50,542 nt of DNA from assembly GCA_947378425.1 (NCBI GenBank), contig CANCJV010000032.1, positions 1 through 50,542 on the forward strand. Direction: 5' to 3'. Each line of letters opens with the position of its first letter. The stretch's first letter is position 1. Under the pieces are notes generated by a model that had not been told where the DNA came from, did no database searches, and was given only the letters and a program-made list of their open reading frames with translations. Position numbers and translations under genes: made by a program. Positions 1-8,077 of the stretch are shown here, piece by piece. Source of the DNA: Synechococcaceae cyanobacterium. Lineage in GTDB: Bacteria; Cyanobacteriota; Cyanobacteriia; PCC-6307; Cyanobiaceae.

Positions 1-453
1 GGCTCCTCCTGGGTGGTCCTCAGGAACATTTGCCTGTTTGAGACAGCCGAATCTGCTGTCACTGCATGACCGAGTTTTCGAGCTGCCTGTCCTCCCTGGT
101 CTTTAGCCGCACTCGAGCAGGCCGCAGTTTTCTTTTTCAGGAGTCCCTAGGTGCAGGGTGTTGTCCAGCTGGATTCAGGGTCTGACCCAGGTTTCCCCAT
201 CGGCTGGGTTGAATCTGTGGATATCCCCGAATGTTGATTGACGGTGTGCCTTCCCGTCAGATGGAGATGGCATCCGTGGGGCCTGAATTTGCCGATGGAT
301 GATGGCTCGAAGGCCTCAAGAAGCCTGTGGCACTGTTGACGATTTCAGCCTGCGCCAAGCTGAGATCACCTTTCTTGCTGCGTCACTGGCTGAGAACTTC
401 GATGGGCCTGAACCAGCTCATGAATAGTGAACAATCTGGCCAGAAAGAGAAGG
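1..453. other. No gene recognised
   Basis: No open reading frame of useful length and no familiar motif is visible on either strand. The stretch lies downstream of the minus-strand gene that ends at 454, so it may be its 3' flank. I found no convincing hairpin followed by a T-run and no tRNA-like fold. It may hold decayed sequence. Confidence 0.4.
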
Positions 454-1266
454 TCAGCCAATCAGATCCTCGAAGAAATTCTCGCTGAAATATTCCTTGG
501 TATCCTTCAGTATTTCCCCGAAAGTCCGCTTGCCTTTTCTCTTTGCTGCGAAGGCAAATTCAAGCTGGAGCTCGTCGTCACTCAGATCACGCTTGCGCAT
601 CTTCTTGTAGCGAATCGCCAGCATCCGCAACAAGGGTTTGGCACCTTCCAGCGAAGCCTCAAACGCGGCTTTGCCCAGCACCGCGACGAAGGTTGCGGTG
701 ACGGCAGTGGTGGAAGCCAGGGCCACGTTCTCCTTGGAGGGCAGGGGCAGGGTGCCGAGCAGCGGCAGGGTCACGGTGGCCCCCGTTGGGGTTGCACTCG
801 GTTGGGGTGCGACGGCAACCGGTTGGGCTGCAGGGGGTGCCGCTGGAGCGGCTGTCAGGCTGGGCAGGGACTGGTTCGTGTACAGCACAGCCGGAGGCTG
901 TGGCTGAATGATCGCCGGTGGTAATTGCGGGGTCAACGCCTTGGCCTTGTTGGCGCCATCGTCACCTGCCTTGCTCTTTTTTCCCTTGTCGTTGCTTGGC
1001 GTTTTATCGGTGGCTACCTCAAAATTCGAGGAGTCCGGCACATCGATCACGTCGGGATAGTCCAGGCTGGCGGTCGGCATCTCGATGGTGGGTCGCGACA
1101 GGCTGCTCTTGACCACAGAGGCCGTGCCCACGGAGGAAACGCTGGGGGGAAGATTGCGGGTCACCGTGACGGCATCGATCCGCAGGACAGGTAACCTGGT
1201 TCCGTTGTAACGGTTATCAGAACTGCTCACAGGAGGGATCGGGGTGATTTGTGGGATCGGTTCCAC
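454..1266 (-). CDS. Proline/alanine-rich single-pass membrane protein, function unknown
   Basis: I do not recognise this 270-residue protein. It starts at a GTG. Residues 1 to about 170 are low complexity, rich in Pro, Ala, Ser and Thr, with a charged Lys/Asp patch near 90-105, as expected for a disordered segment. Residues about 175-200 form a hydrophobic alanine/threonine/valine stretch that could span the membrane once. The last 50 residues are basic then acidic (KKMRKRDLSDDELQLEF and onward) and look folded or helical. No signal peptide is seen, so a type II or III membrane topology with a long disordered arm is plausible. It is transcribed divergently from the small membrane-protein gene at 1396. 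No catalytic motif is visible and I assign no function. The long uninterrupted frame and sensible C-terminus support a real gene. Confidence 0.6.
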   Translation of the reverse strand: MEPIPQITPIPPVSSSDNRYNGTRLPVLRIDAVTVTRNLPPSVSSVGTASVVKSSLSRPTIEMPTASLDYPDVIDVPDSSNFEVATDKTPSNDKGKKSKAGDDGANKAKALTPQLPPAIIQPQPPAVLYTNQSLPSLTAAPAAPPAAQPVAVAPQPSATPTGATVTLPLLGTLPLPSKENVALASTTAVTATFVAVLGKAAFEASLEGAKPLLRMLAIRYKKMRKRDLSDDELQLEFAFAAKRKGKRTFGEILKDTKEYFSENFFEDLIG

Positions 1267-1395
1267 TGAGACAGCCCGAGATGTACTTTGAGCCTCATGT
1301 TATCAGATGTCGGGGCCGTGGAGGCCTGCTGTGGGGATTTTGCCTGCTCGACACGCTAAGATGGGGTAGGTTTATTTTTATATTGGGATGGGTGA

Positions 1396-1644
1396 ATGCT
1401 GCTGAGCTTGTTAGCCGACATCATGGCGATGGACACCCTCATTCGCCTCTGGGGCAAGCCTTTGCCATTTCTGTGGTGGCAGGTTCTGGTGATGTTTGTT
1501 GGTGATCTTGTGCTGATGACGCTGTATCGTCGCTCGGTCAGGCTTCTGGGTCGCAAAAGTCGATCCAGTAAAAACCTGGGGTTGCTGACGCTTTGCAATC
1601 GCCTGGGCATGGTGGCTATCGGTCTGTCCTCCTTGATGGCTTGA
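1396..1644 (+). CDS. Small two-span membrane protein, function unknown
   Basis: An 82-residue hydrophobic protein with two likely membrane segments, about residues 22-42 (rich in Trp, Val, Leu, Met) and 62-80, separated by a strongly basic loop containing RRSVRLLGRKSRSSK. The positive loop suggests that it faces the cytoplasm. ATG at 1396 is used; an internal ATG at 1423 is an alternative and neither has a strong ribosome site. Only 10 bases separate its stop from the start of the secreted cysteine-rich protein, so the two are probably co-transcribed and may work together. No known family is recognised. Confidence 0.5.
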   Translation: MLLSLLADIMAMDTLIRLWGKPLPFLWWQVLVMFVGDLVLMTLYRRSVRLLGRKSRSSKNLGLLTLCNRLGMVAIGLSSLMA

Positions 1645-1654
1645 TCCAAGCGCG

Positions 1655-1990
1655 GTGAAGCAACGTTTTTCTTTCCTCTTGCCGTTGGCGCTACAGGTTG
1701 GCCTGGGTCTTCTGCTGCCATCGTTGGCGTTGGCCGGTCCGCAGCCCGTAAGGCCCTTGCCCAGAAAAGGTGGCTGTCCCAGCGACTACAGCAGCTGGGA
1801 TGGATATTGTCTGCCCAATCGTTCGGCAAGAGGTGCGATTGAGCGAATCGGTGCCTATTGCCCCCATGGATTCGAGACATCAGGTGAATATTGCGTCGCC
1901 TATCCCCAGGGTAAAGAAGCGATTCCCAAGGTCGGCTATTCCTGTCCCCCAGGCTGGGATAGCTCGGGGGCGTACTGCCTCAGTCCTTGA
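1655..1990 (+). CDS. Secreted cysteine-repeat protein, function unknown
   Basis: This 111-residue protein begins at a GTG 10 bases after the preceding gene. Residues 1 to about 27 form a classic signal peptide: a basic start, a Leu-rich core and an ALA cleavage site before GPQ. The mature part holds three copies of a short repeat: CPSDYSSWDGYC, CPHGFETSGEYC and CPPGWDSSGAYC. Each has a Cys-Pro, an aromatic residue and a closing Tyr-Cys, giving six cysteines in total. This suggests a small disulfide-stabilised periplasmic or exported protein in which each repeat closes one loop. Function is unknown, and I do not recognise a named family. Its neighbour is a small membrane protein in the same probable operon. 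Confidence 0.6.
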   Translation: MKQRFSFLLPLALQVGLGLLLPSLALAGPQPVRPLPRKGGCPSDYSSWDGYCLPNRSARGAIERIGAYCPHGFETSGEYCVAYPQGKEAIPKVGYSCPPGWDSSGAYCLSP

Positions 1991-1993
1991 TCG

Positions 1994-2013
1994 CCGCATT
2001 GCGGAATTTTTCT
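1994..2013 (+). terminator. Possible weak terminator after the cysteine-repeat gene
   Basis: A short GC hairpin (CCGC, loop ATT, GCGG, 1994-2004) is followed by AATTTTTCTT. The stem is only 4 bp, so this is a weak candidate, but it sits 4 bases after the stop codon at 1990. Confidence 0.3.
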
Positions 2014-2626
2014 TCTGGCCCAGCCAGGGGTGGTCCGAGTCGTGGATCAATCAGCTTGCTTGAAAGGGTTGGACGATCCCCGGATCGGTCTGGCCAGGTG
2101 CTGCTTCCTGCTGCTCAGGTCTTCGTTGATGCGGGCCTGCGCTGGGGTTGAGTGCTGGCTCCTGAGGCTTCTGGCTCCCCTCATGGCCTTGAAGATCCCG
2201 GAGTGCCTGGCTGGCAAGGGATCTGAGCTTCTGGATGATGGGCCTTCTGCGCGTGTCTCGAAGGCCAGGTGCTGGTGCCTTGGCGAGGAGTTTCGGAACC
2301 CGCTGCAGGATGGGCCCCGGAGTTGATGGACCGGGCTGCCCGACGAGCCGCTGGCCTGATGGGAGGAGGGCGGCAACCGATCGGCGGGCTCCTGGCCAGG
2401 GTTGTTGTGACGTCTGGGGCGCTGACTTGGTTCGAACCGTCTGGCAGTGATCGAGCTGGGCGATGCCGGGGTTTTGGTCGCCGCTCAACGATGCGATCCG
2501 GGGTTGAAGGTGATCTGCCTGCAGGCCTTGATTCAGGCAGCTTCTGTTCATGCCAGCCAAGGCGCCCCAGTACAGACGGCGGCTTGCTGCAGCATGATGG
2601 CCCAACTGCACGGCGGCTGTCGTCTC
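2014..2626. other. Upstream region of metF without a recognised gene
   Basis: About 600 bases with no convincing gene. The metF reading frame stays open back to 2447, but the extra residues do not resemble the start of a methylenetetrahydrofolate reductase and a better start with a ribosome site lies at 2636. Open frames on the minus strand run through metF and are antisense by-products of high GC. A degraded gene in this stretch is possible but I cannot name it. Confidence 0.4.
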
Positions 2627-2631
2627 GGAGG
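2627..2631 (+). promoter_or_regulatory. Ribosome binding site deciding the metF start
   Basis: GGAGG lies 4 bases before the GTG at 2636. Translation from this GTG gives MLLQEALAAGHFALTAEVTP, the expected N-terminus of the family. This argues against the longer frame starting at 2447. Confidence 0.6.
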
Positions 2632-2635
2632 TGAT

Positions 2636-3610
2636 GTGCTGCTTCAGGAAGCGCTGGCTGCTGGTCACTTCGCGCTGACAGCCGAGGTGACTCCTCCCCG
2701 GGGCGCCGATGCCAGCCGCACCCTGGCGGTGGCGGCTGGCTTGAAGGGCCTGGTCCATGCGGTCAACGTCACCGATGGCAGCCGGGCGGTGATGCGGATG
2801 AGCAGTCTGGCGGTCTGCAGGCTGTTGCTGGAACAGGGCATCGAGCCGGTGTTGCAGATGACCTGCCGCGATCGCAACCGCCTGGCCCTGCAGGCCGATC
2901 TGCTCGGGGCCCATGCCCTCGGCATCCGCAACCTGCTCTGTCTCACCGGCGATCCACTCCGGGTGGGCGATCAGCCCCGCTCCCGGCCGGTGAATGAGCT
3001 GGAGGCGGTGCGGCTGCTGCAGCAAGTGCAGCACTTCAATGCCGGTGAGGATCCGGTGCAAGGCAACCTCCCCGATGGCGGCACCGATTGGTTCGCGGGA
3101 GCGGCGGCCGATCCCCAGTCCAGCAGCTGGAGCGGCCTGGCCTCGAGAATCCGCCGCAAACAGGCGGCCGGAGCCCGCTTCCTGCAGACCCAGATGGTGA
3201 TGGACGCCGAAGCCCTGAAGCGCTTTGTGCAGGAGCTCACCGGGCCCCTGGGCCTGCCGGTGCTGGCGGGGGTGTTCCTGCTCAAATCGGCCAAGAATGC
3301 CGCCTTCATCAACCGGGTGGTGCCCGGCGCCCAGATCCCCCAGGCCATCATCGATCGCCTGGCCGCCGCCGCCGATCCCGCCGCCGAAGGCATCGCCATC
3401 GCCGCCGAACAGGTGGCCACCTACCGGGGCATTGCCCAGGGGGTGCACCTGATGGCCGTCAAGGCCGAGGAACGCATTCCCGAGATCCTGCGGCTGGCGG
3501 GGCTGGCTCCGCTGGAGCTCAGCGTGGCTGGGGTGGGGAAGGAGCTGGTGGGTCTGAGTCGGTTAACGGATCCAGGCAGGACCAGCGCTGTCCGCCTGGG
3601 TTCTGGCTGA
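2636..3610 (+). CDS. metF: Methylenetetrahydrofolate reductase
   Basis: This enzyme family reduces 5,10-methylenetetrahydrofolate to 5-methyltetrahydrofolate, the methyl donor for methionine synthesis, using bound FAD in a TIM barrel. From GTG 2636 the protein has 324 residues, close to the family's usual 290-330. Visible family features are the N-terminal strand ALTAEVTPPRG with the catalytic Glu, HAVNVTDGS, LQMTCRDRNR, the flavin-site segment GIRNLLCLTGDP, the late motif ARFLQTQMVMD, and GLPVLAGVFLL. The last 15 or so residues diverge and look unstructured. The gene stands alone, with unrelated genes on both sides and no obvious terminator within 150 bases downstream. No methionine-type riboswitch was recognised upstream. 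The family call is secure; the exact start rests on the ribosome site. Confidence 0.9.
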   Translation: MLLQEALAAGHFALTAEVTPPRGADASRTLAVAAGLKGLVHAVNVTDGSRAVMRMSSLAVCRLLLEQGIEPVLQMTCRDRNRLALQADLLGAHALGIRNLLCLTGDPLRVGDQPRSRPVNELEAVRLLQQVQHFNAGEDPVQGNLPDGGTDWFAGAAADPQSSSWSGLASRIRRKQAAGARFLQTQMVMDAEALKRFVQELTGPLGLPVLAGVFLLKSAKNAAFINRVVPGAQIPQAIIDRLAAAADPAAEGIAIAAEQVATYRGIAQGVHLMAVKAEERIPEILRLAGLAPLELSVAGVGKELVGLSRLTDPGRTSAVRLGSG

Positions 3611-3769
3611 TCGGCCTGCTTGAAAAACCATTGGAATTGGTGCGAAGCGAACGCTCTGAAACCATGCCAACATCAGCCCCACTGCGTATGTGATGCAGCA
3701 TTTGCGCAGTAGGCGTGATCTCGATGTTGACTCTCGTTTTTGGGGCTACATTCCCGGGGTAGCCGTTTA

Positions 3770-4447
3770 ATGGTCATGTTTTCTAGTAAAACCAAGTTAA
3801 AGGTGGCTTTGGCCGCTGGGTTGCCTCTTGTTCTTGCTTCAAGCCTTGGATCCGGCAGTGCCGAGGCGGCTATATTAACTATAAGTTGCACGACTGCTAA
3901 CCTTGGTGGCTGCAACAACCCCCTCGGAGACAAGGTCTTTTCAAACTTTGGGTTCAGTGGAACCGGTATCTCCCCTACTACTGATCCTTTTAGAATAGAA
4001 TACGATACTGTCACTGGCATTTACGAAGGTATATTTAATCCAATCTCCGCGTCGGGCACTTATAGCGGCACTTTTACTTATGATATCGCCGTATCTCCTG
4101 CAGGTATTTTGGCGGGCAATAAACTTAATGCTTTCCAGGTCAATATTACAGGCTCTACCGTTAGTGGGGGGGCTATCGGAACTACCGCGACTTCCGCCAG
4201 TCTTGTCGGTGGAAGTGCTAGTTCCTCGGCAGGACCAGGCACTCCAGTGGCATTCAATACTGGCGTGACATCAGCCACATTCTCCCAGACATTTGCTGTC
4301 ACCAGTCCAGCCACCATCACTGCCCTTGGATTCGCCTTCAATCAGAGGAACGATTCTCAAGTCCCTGGCCCCTTGCCACTCCTCGGAGCTGGTGCCGCCT
4401 TCGGTTTCTCCCGCAAGCTGCGTAGGCGCGTCAAGCAGGCTGCCTGA
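3770..4447 (+). CDS. Exported protein with a PEP-CTERM-like (exosortase) sorting signal
   Basis: From ATG 3770 (or ATG 3776) the protein has about 225 residues. The N-terminus is a signal peptide: a basic MFSSKTKLK start, a hydrophobic core and a cleavage site near SAEA-AIL. The middle is rich in Thr, Ser, Gly and Ala with beta-type character and two Cys (CTTANLGGC). The C-terminus is [19 protein letters not shown] followed by a basic tail: a Pro-Gly-Pro motif, a short hydrophobic span and an Arg/Lys cluster. This matches the tripartite PEP-CTERM-type signal of cyanobacteria that is cleaved by an exosortase. I infer export across the inner membrane, then sorting to the surface or an extracellular matrix. 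Codon usage is visibly less GC-rich than in the neighbours. A strong terminator follows at 4501, and an HpsJ-like gene lies just downstream. No exosortase gene is present in the window. Confidence 0.75.
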   Translation: MVMFSSKTKLKVALAAGLPLVLASSLGSGSAEAAILTISCTTANLGGCNNPLGDKVFSNFGFSGTGISPTTDPFRIEYDTVTGIYEGIFNPISASGTYSGTFTYDIAVSPAGILAGNKLNAFQVNITGSTVSGGAIGTTATSASLVGGSASSSAGPGTPVAFNTGVTSATFSQTFAVTSPATITALGFAFNQRNDSQVPGPLPLLGAGAAFGFSRKLRRRVKQAA

Positions 4448-4500
4448 AGCTTGGTGCCAGCTACATCGCATGGGGATTGAGCGGCTGATCACTTTCCTTG

Positions 4501-4534
4501 GCCCTTGCAACTCTGCAAGGGCTTTCTTTTTATT
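4501..4534 (+). terminator. Rho-independent terminator after the PEP-CTERM-like gene
   Basis: A perfect 9-bp stem (GCCCTTGCA at 4501-4509, TGCAAGGGC at 4514-4522) with loop ACTC is followed by TTTCTTTTTATT. It lies 53 bases after the stop at 4447, so the sorted protein is probably a single-gene transcript. Confidence 0.85.
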
Positions 4535-4611
4535 CGGTTCCGCTGGCTTTCACCTGGGGTTCCCAACCCCTTGCGGACACATCACTTTTCCTTTCTGATT
4601 TCTGAGGCTGA

Positions 4612-5343
4612 ATGGCTGTTGCTTCTGATGTCCGGTTAAAGAATAAACTGACTGAGAAGGCTGCGAGCCAATTCTCTGTGTTCGTCGCCACTGCCGGTTG
4701 GGTTTTGATTGGCACGTCTCTCAGCACGATTCTCTTCACCTCGCTGCCGCTGCAGCTGCTGCAGCCGGCTTTTCAGCTGCGGCTGATCAGTGCCATCCTC
4801 TCAGCCAGCACGGCGTTGTTGCTGGGCGCCTTGTTGGTGTGCGGAGCCTATGTCCTCAACCGTGACGACGATGTGTTGTCCAGCCGTGCCAATCTGGTGC
4901 GGGTGTGCTGCCGCTGGTTTGCGATTCTGTTGATCTTGATTGTTCCGTTCCAGCTGGTCGCCGGGGTGCGGGCCCTTGGGCAGGTTCGGGCCGCTGAGAG
5001 TGGGATGCTCAAGCAGCGGCGGCAAGTCATTCAGGATTTTTCAAATACGCAGGATGAACAGGCGCTGCGTGCCTATGTCGCTAACTTGCCTGATCGTCCC
5101 CAGATTCCTGAAAAGTTTGATGCACCCTTTGCGGTCATCAAAAAGCGAGCCATTGCCAACCTTACCGATCAGTACAAAATCGCCGAAAGTCAGTTGGTGC
5201 CTCTTCGTTCCAAGCGCTGGGAGCGCTTTTTTGGCGAGGTTGCCAGAAACAGTGTGCAGGCGATTTTGATGGCCCTCGCCTTCTGGGCCATGCGTCCCAA
5301 TAAGATACGGACCGCCAATATGCTCGACGACTTTCTGTTCTGA
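4612..5343 (+). CDS. HpsJ-like multi-pass membrane protein
   Basis: A 243-residue protein with four predicted membrane spans at about residues 20-43, 57-83, 97-119 and 213-232. A soluble loop of about 90 residues (125-210), with Gln/Arg-rich helical sequence, lies between spans three and four. The span layout and phrases such as LQLLQPAFQLRLISAIL and LLVCGAYVLNRDDD resemble what I recall of the HpsJ family, which is linked to hormogonium polysaccharide export and to cyanoexosortase systems. GAGG lies 4 bases before the ATG. It directly follows the sorted protein but is separated from it by a strong terminator, so it needs its own promoter. The family name is from memory of the pattern. A role in surface polysaccharide or protein sorting is inference from the family and from the neighbour. 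Confidence 0.5.
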   Translation: MAVASDVRLKNKLTEKAASQFSVFVATAGWVLIGTSLSTILFTSLPLQLLQPAFQLRLISAILSASTALLLGALLVCGAYVLNRDDDVLSSRANLVRVCCRWFAILLILIVPFQLVAGVRALGQVRAAESGMLKQRRQVIQDFSNTQDEQALRAYVANLPDRPQIPEKFDAPFAVIKKRAIANLTDQYKIAESQLVPLRSKRWERFFGEVARNSVQAILMALAFWAMRPNKIRTANMLDDFLF

Positions 5344-5352
5344 GGCTGTGTC

Positions 5353-5377
5353 AGCGGGTTGTCCACAGCAACCCGCT
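5353..5377. terminator. Hairpin between convergent genes, weak terminator candidate
   Basis: An 8-bp perfect inverted repeat (AGCGGGTT at 5353-5360 and AACCCGCT at 5370-5377, 9-base loop) sits in the 55-base gap between the convergent genes ending at 5343 and 5399. Neither strand shows a T-run after it, so it may only slow polymerase or protect transcript ends. Confidence 0.3.
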
Positions 5378-5398
5378 CATCAGGCCTGAACCTGCGCC

Positions 5399-6574
5399 CT
5401 ACGGACTCAACGCCAGCTCACTGCCCAGCAGCTCCGCCATCGCCTTTTGCTGCGGCGAGGGGCTGGCCACATCGTGGCGGCGCACATCGGTGATCAGCCA
5501 GTCAAGCGAGGCTTCCTGTAGATCGAAGTGGTCGCCGTTGCGATCGACGCAGTAGCGGCCATAGACTAGCTTTTCCACCAGGCGCACACCGGCTCCGATG
5601 CGGGAGTAGTCGAAGATGATCGAGTTGTCGATCGTGGCGCCGCTGCAGATGTGGCAGCTGGGGCCGATCATCGCCGGGCCGATGATCGTGGCGCCGTCTT
5701 CGATGCGGGTCATGCCGCCCACGTAGATCGGCCCCTCCACCGTGATCTTGTCCCAGTTGGCGGCCACATTCAGGCCCGTGTAGATACCGGGGCGCACCTG
5801 ATGGCCGGGGATCTGCACCTGGCGCACATCTCCCTGCAGCACGCTGCGGATCGCCTGCCAGTAGTCCGGCACCTTGCCGATATCCACCCACTCAAACTCC
5901 ATCGGCAGCGCATAGAAGGCCGCCCCCGCCGCCACAAGCTTCGGGAACAGATCGGCGCCGATGTCGAACGGCTCGCCGCTGGGGATGAAATCCAGCACCT
6001 GGGGCTCGAAGATGTAGATGCCGGTGTTGATCATGTCGCTGGCGGCCTCATCCACGGCCGGCTTCTCCTGGAACGAGAGCACCCTGCCCTCCGGATCGGT
6101 GACGACGACGCCGTAGCTGCTCACCTGCTCCCTGGGCACCCGCTTGGTGATCAGGCTGGCCATCGCCCCTTTCTGCTTGTGGCGCCGCACCGCCTCGGTG
6201 AGATCGAGATCGATCAGGGCATCGCCGCAGAGCACCACGAAGGTGTCGTCGAAGAAGGGCTGGAAATCCTGGATGCGCTTGATGCCGCCGGCTGAACCGA
6301 GGGCATCGCCGATCAGCTGGCCGTCCTCGATGCGTCCTTCGAAGCTGTAGGCGATCTGCACACCGAAGCGCTGGCCGTCGCGGAAGTAGTTCTCGATCTC
6401 CTCCGCCAGGTGGGAGACGTTGACCATGATCTCGTCAAAGCCGTGCTGCCGCAGCAGCTCCAGCAGAAACTCCATCACGGGTTTCTGCAGGATCGGAATC
6501 ATCGGCTTGGGCGTGGTGTGGGTGATCGGCCGCACCCTCGTTCCCTTGCCGGCCGCCAGGATCATCGCCTTCAT
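5399..6574 (-). CDS. Sugar-phosphate nucleotidyltransferase (mannose-1-phosphate guanylyltransferase-like)
   Basis: A 391-residue NDP-sugar pyrophosphorylase. Residues 1 to about 235 form the nucleotidyl-transferase domain, with the signature AAGKGTRVRPITHTTPKPM near the N-terminus and later VLCGDALIDLDL, FQEKP and the metal- and sugar-site segments DMINTGIYIFEP and EWVDIGKVPDYW. From about residue 265 the spacing of Ile/Gly residues (GPIYVGG, GATIIGPAMIG, GATIDNSII) shows a left-handed beta-helix of hexapeptide repeats. The family joins a sugar 1-phosphate to an NTP to feed polysaccharide or glycan synthesis; GDP-mannose is the usual annotation of this cyanobacterial type, but the exact substrate cannot be read from sequence. 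scpA ends 45 bases upstream on the same strand, so co-transcription is likely. Confidence 0.85.
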   Translation of the reverse strand: MKAMILAAGKGTRVRPITHTTPKPMIPILQKPVMEFLLELLRQHGFDEIMVNVSHLAEEIENYFRDGQRFGVQIAYSFEGRIEDGQLIGDALGSAGGIKRIQDFQPFFDDTFVVLCGDALIDLDLTEAVRRHKQKGAMASLITKRVPREQVSSYGVVVTDPEGRVLSFQEKPAVDEAASDMINTGIYIFEPQVLDFIPSGEPFDIGADLFPKLVAAGAAFYALPMEFEWVDIGKVPDYWQAIRSVLQGDVRQVQIPGHQVRPGIYTGLNVAANWDKITVEGPIYVGGMTRIEDGATIIGPAMIGPSCHICSGATIDNSIIFDYSRIGAGVRLVEKLVYGRYCVDRNGDHFDLQEASLDWLITDVRRHDVASPSPQQKAMAELLGSELALSP

Positions 6575-6619
6575 CGGCGTCGGCCACTCGCAATCGTGCC
6601 GGCAGCCTAGGGAGCCGAC

Positions 6620-7534
6620 TCAGGCTGCCAGCGGCTCGCGAGCCGGCCCCCCATCTGACCCTTCGCCCCTGGTGTTGGCGCCGGGCGCTGCCGAGAGGGT
6701 CAACGGCACGATCTCGCCGCTCTCCTGCAGGCGCTTGAGGCTCAGGGGCGCATACAGCCCACCGGGCTGGTCCAGCTCCACCTTCCCCTGGGAGCAGAGA
6801 AACAGCAGGGCCCAGAACACCCCCACCCGGTCCTGGTCCAGCTCCTCCTGGGCACTGGCTTGCTCCACCGCCTGTCCCCAGGCCGCCACCAGCTCGTCGA
6901 AGCCAATCCAGCGGCTGCTGTCGCCGTCGCTCCAGCTCTGCAGGAAGCGGCTCAGGGCGGCGGTGGTCTCGGGCAACTTCTCGCGATGGGCCAGGGCCGC
7001 CACCTGGGCCATGGCGGCGCGATCGCTGTAGCGCTTCGGCCTCGACGTCTGGCGCACCCGACCCTCGTCGGCCTCCAGCCGCTCGGCGATGTCTTCGAGC
7101 TGGCGGATCAGTTCCCCCAGGGTCACCGGTCGCTGCAGCGGTGGCGGGGCCACCAGGCGCCGCTGCAGATGGCGCTCCGGTCGGGCCGGCAGGCTGAAGC
7201 CGCTGCCCTCGCCATCCCAGTCCTCGCCGCCATCCTCGCCATCGAAGGCCTCCTCCGCCAGGATCTCGACCGGGAAGGTGGCCGCCTCCAGCACCTCGGC
7301 TTTGAGGCCCACCAGCACCGAGGCCGCCAGGAAGGCCTCACTGCTCTCGGCCAGATCCTGCTCGTAGCTGCCCCCCTGGGCCCGGGCCAGCCGGGGCGCT
7401 TCGATCCGGGTGCGCAACTGATCGAGGAAGCCGTCGATCACGGCGATCACATCCACATCCCAGGGATCGATCTCGCCCCGCTCGGCCGAGTCCTGCAGCA
7501 GGCGGATCGCCAGCCGGGCGCCTGCTTCAGCCAC
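6620..7534 (-). CDS. scpA: Segregation and condensation protein A (kleisin)
   Basis: ScpA is the kleisin that bridges the heads of the SMC dimer and, with ScpB, compacts and separates chromosomes. The 304-residue product starts at a GTG. Its first 45 residues (ARLAIRLLQDSAERGEIDPW, DVDVIAVIDGFLDQL) match the N-terminal SMC-binding region typical of the family. The middle includes SSEAFLAASVLVGLKAEVL. The C-terminal 70 residues contain a winged-helix-like region that would contact SMC. An acidic, glycine-rich linker (EDGGEDWDGEGSG) lies in the centre. The last 25 residues are low complexity. It is in the same direction as ndhD and the nucleotidyltransferase. The family call is confident. Confidence 0.85.
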   Translation of the reverse strand: MAEAGARLAIRLLQDSAERGEIDPWDVDVIAVIDGFLDQLRTRIEAPRLARAQGGSYEQDLAESSEAFLAASVLVGLKAEVLEAATFPVEILAEEAFDGEDGGEDWDGEGSGFSLPARPERHLQRRLVAPPPLQRPVTLGELIRQLEDIAERLEADEGRVRQTSRPKRYSDRAAMAQVAALAHREKLPETTAALSRFLQSWSDGDSSRWIGFDELVAAWGQAVEQASAQEELDQDRVGVFWALLFLCSQGKVELDQPGGLYAPLSLKRLQESGEIVPLTLSAAPGANTRGEGSDGGPAREPLAA

Positions 7535-7687
7535 CCTGCCCCCTGCTGGGGACGGCGGCGATGGCGCTCTGGGGAAATGCCGGCAAGGGGGCGAGTGCTG
7601 GGGTCAAGAATCGGGGCCCGGGCTGAGCAGCGGGGCCTGCTGGGCAAGGTAACGAGCCCGGATTGAACTGACCAGTCGCCCGTGGAC

Positions 7688-8077
7688 TCACTCCATCGAC
7701 AAGGTGATCGTGGAACCGTGCTCGCCCGACTCCGCGGCGGAGGTCTGGCCGGCGGCCGGCAGCAGGCCCAGCTGGGCATCGACAGTGGCGCGATAGCGCT
7801 GCAGGTCGTTTTCCAGCTCCTGGATTCGCACCTGCTGGGCCTCGACTTCGCCAGGATCCTGCAGGGTTTCCACTTTCTTCACCACACCGCTCCAGACGGC
7901 GAAGATCCAGGCGGCGATGGCGCCGATGCCGCCGACCACCAGCAGCAGGGCCGCCAGCGGCAGGGTGGTGCTCACGCCTGGCAGAAAATGGACGGTGGTG
8001 GCGGCGGTGTTCTCAAGCGTGAACATCACCATCGCCAGGCCGAAGCTGAAGATCAGCAGGAAGTTCAGCTGACGCAT
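7688..8077 (-). CDS. LapA-domain (DUF1049-type) membrane protein
   Basis: A 129-residue protein with two membrane spans (about residues 4-21 and 40-64) separated by a short loop containing ENTAATTVHFLPG. A helical coiled-coil-like tail follows (VEAQQVRIQELENDLQRYRA, about residues 77-97) and a short polar end. This is the layout of the LapA domain, named for an E. coli protein that works with LapB in lipopolysaccharide assembly; the cyanobacterial role is not established. It lies 107 bases after ndhD on the same strand and may be co-transcribed with it. Confidence 0.7.
   Translation of the reverse strand: MRQLNFLLIFSFGLAMVMFTLENTAATTVHFLPGVSTTLPLAALLLVVGGIGAIAAWIFAVWSGVVKKVETLQDPGEVEAQQVRIQELENDLQRYRATVDAQLGLLPAAGQTSAAESGEHGSTITLSME

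Noticed and set aside
2014-2626. Possible divergent LuxR-type regulator gene upstream of metF
   Set aside because: I recall such a neighbour in related genomes, but no receiver or helix-turn-helix sequence could be read here on either strand.
2051-3448. 465-codon open frame on the minus strand opposite metF
   Set aside because: It is antisense to a clear metF, rich in Gln/His/Gly/Arg as expected of shadow frames in GC-rich DNA, and has no domain.
3727-3752. TTGACT and TACATT as a promoter for the PEP-CTERM-like gene
   Set aside because: The spacing is only 14 bases, too short for a standard promoter, and no second signal supports it.
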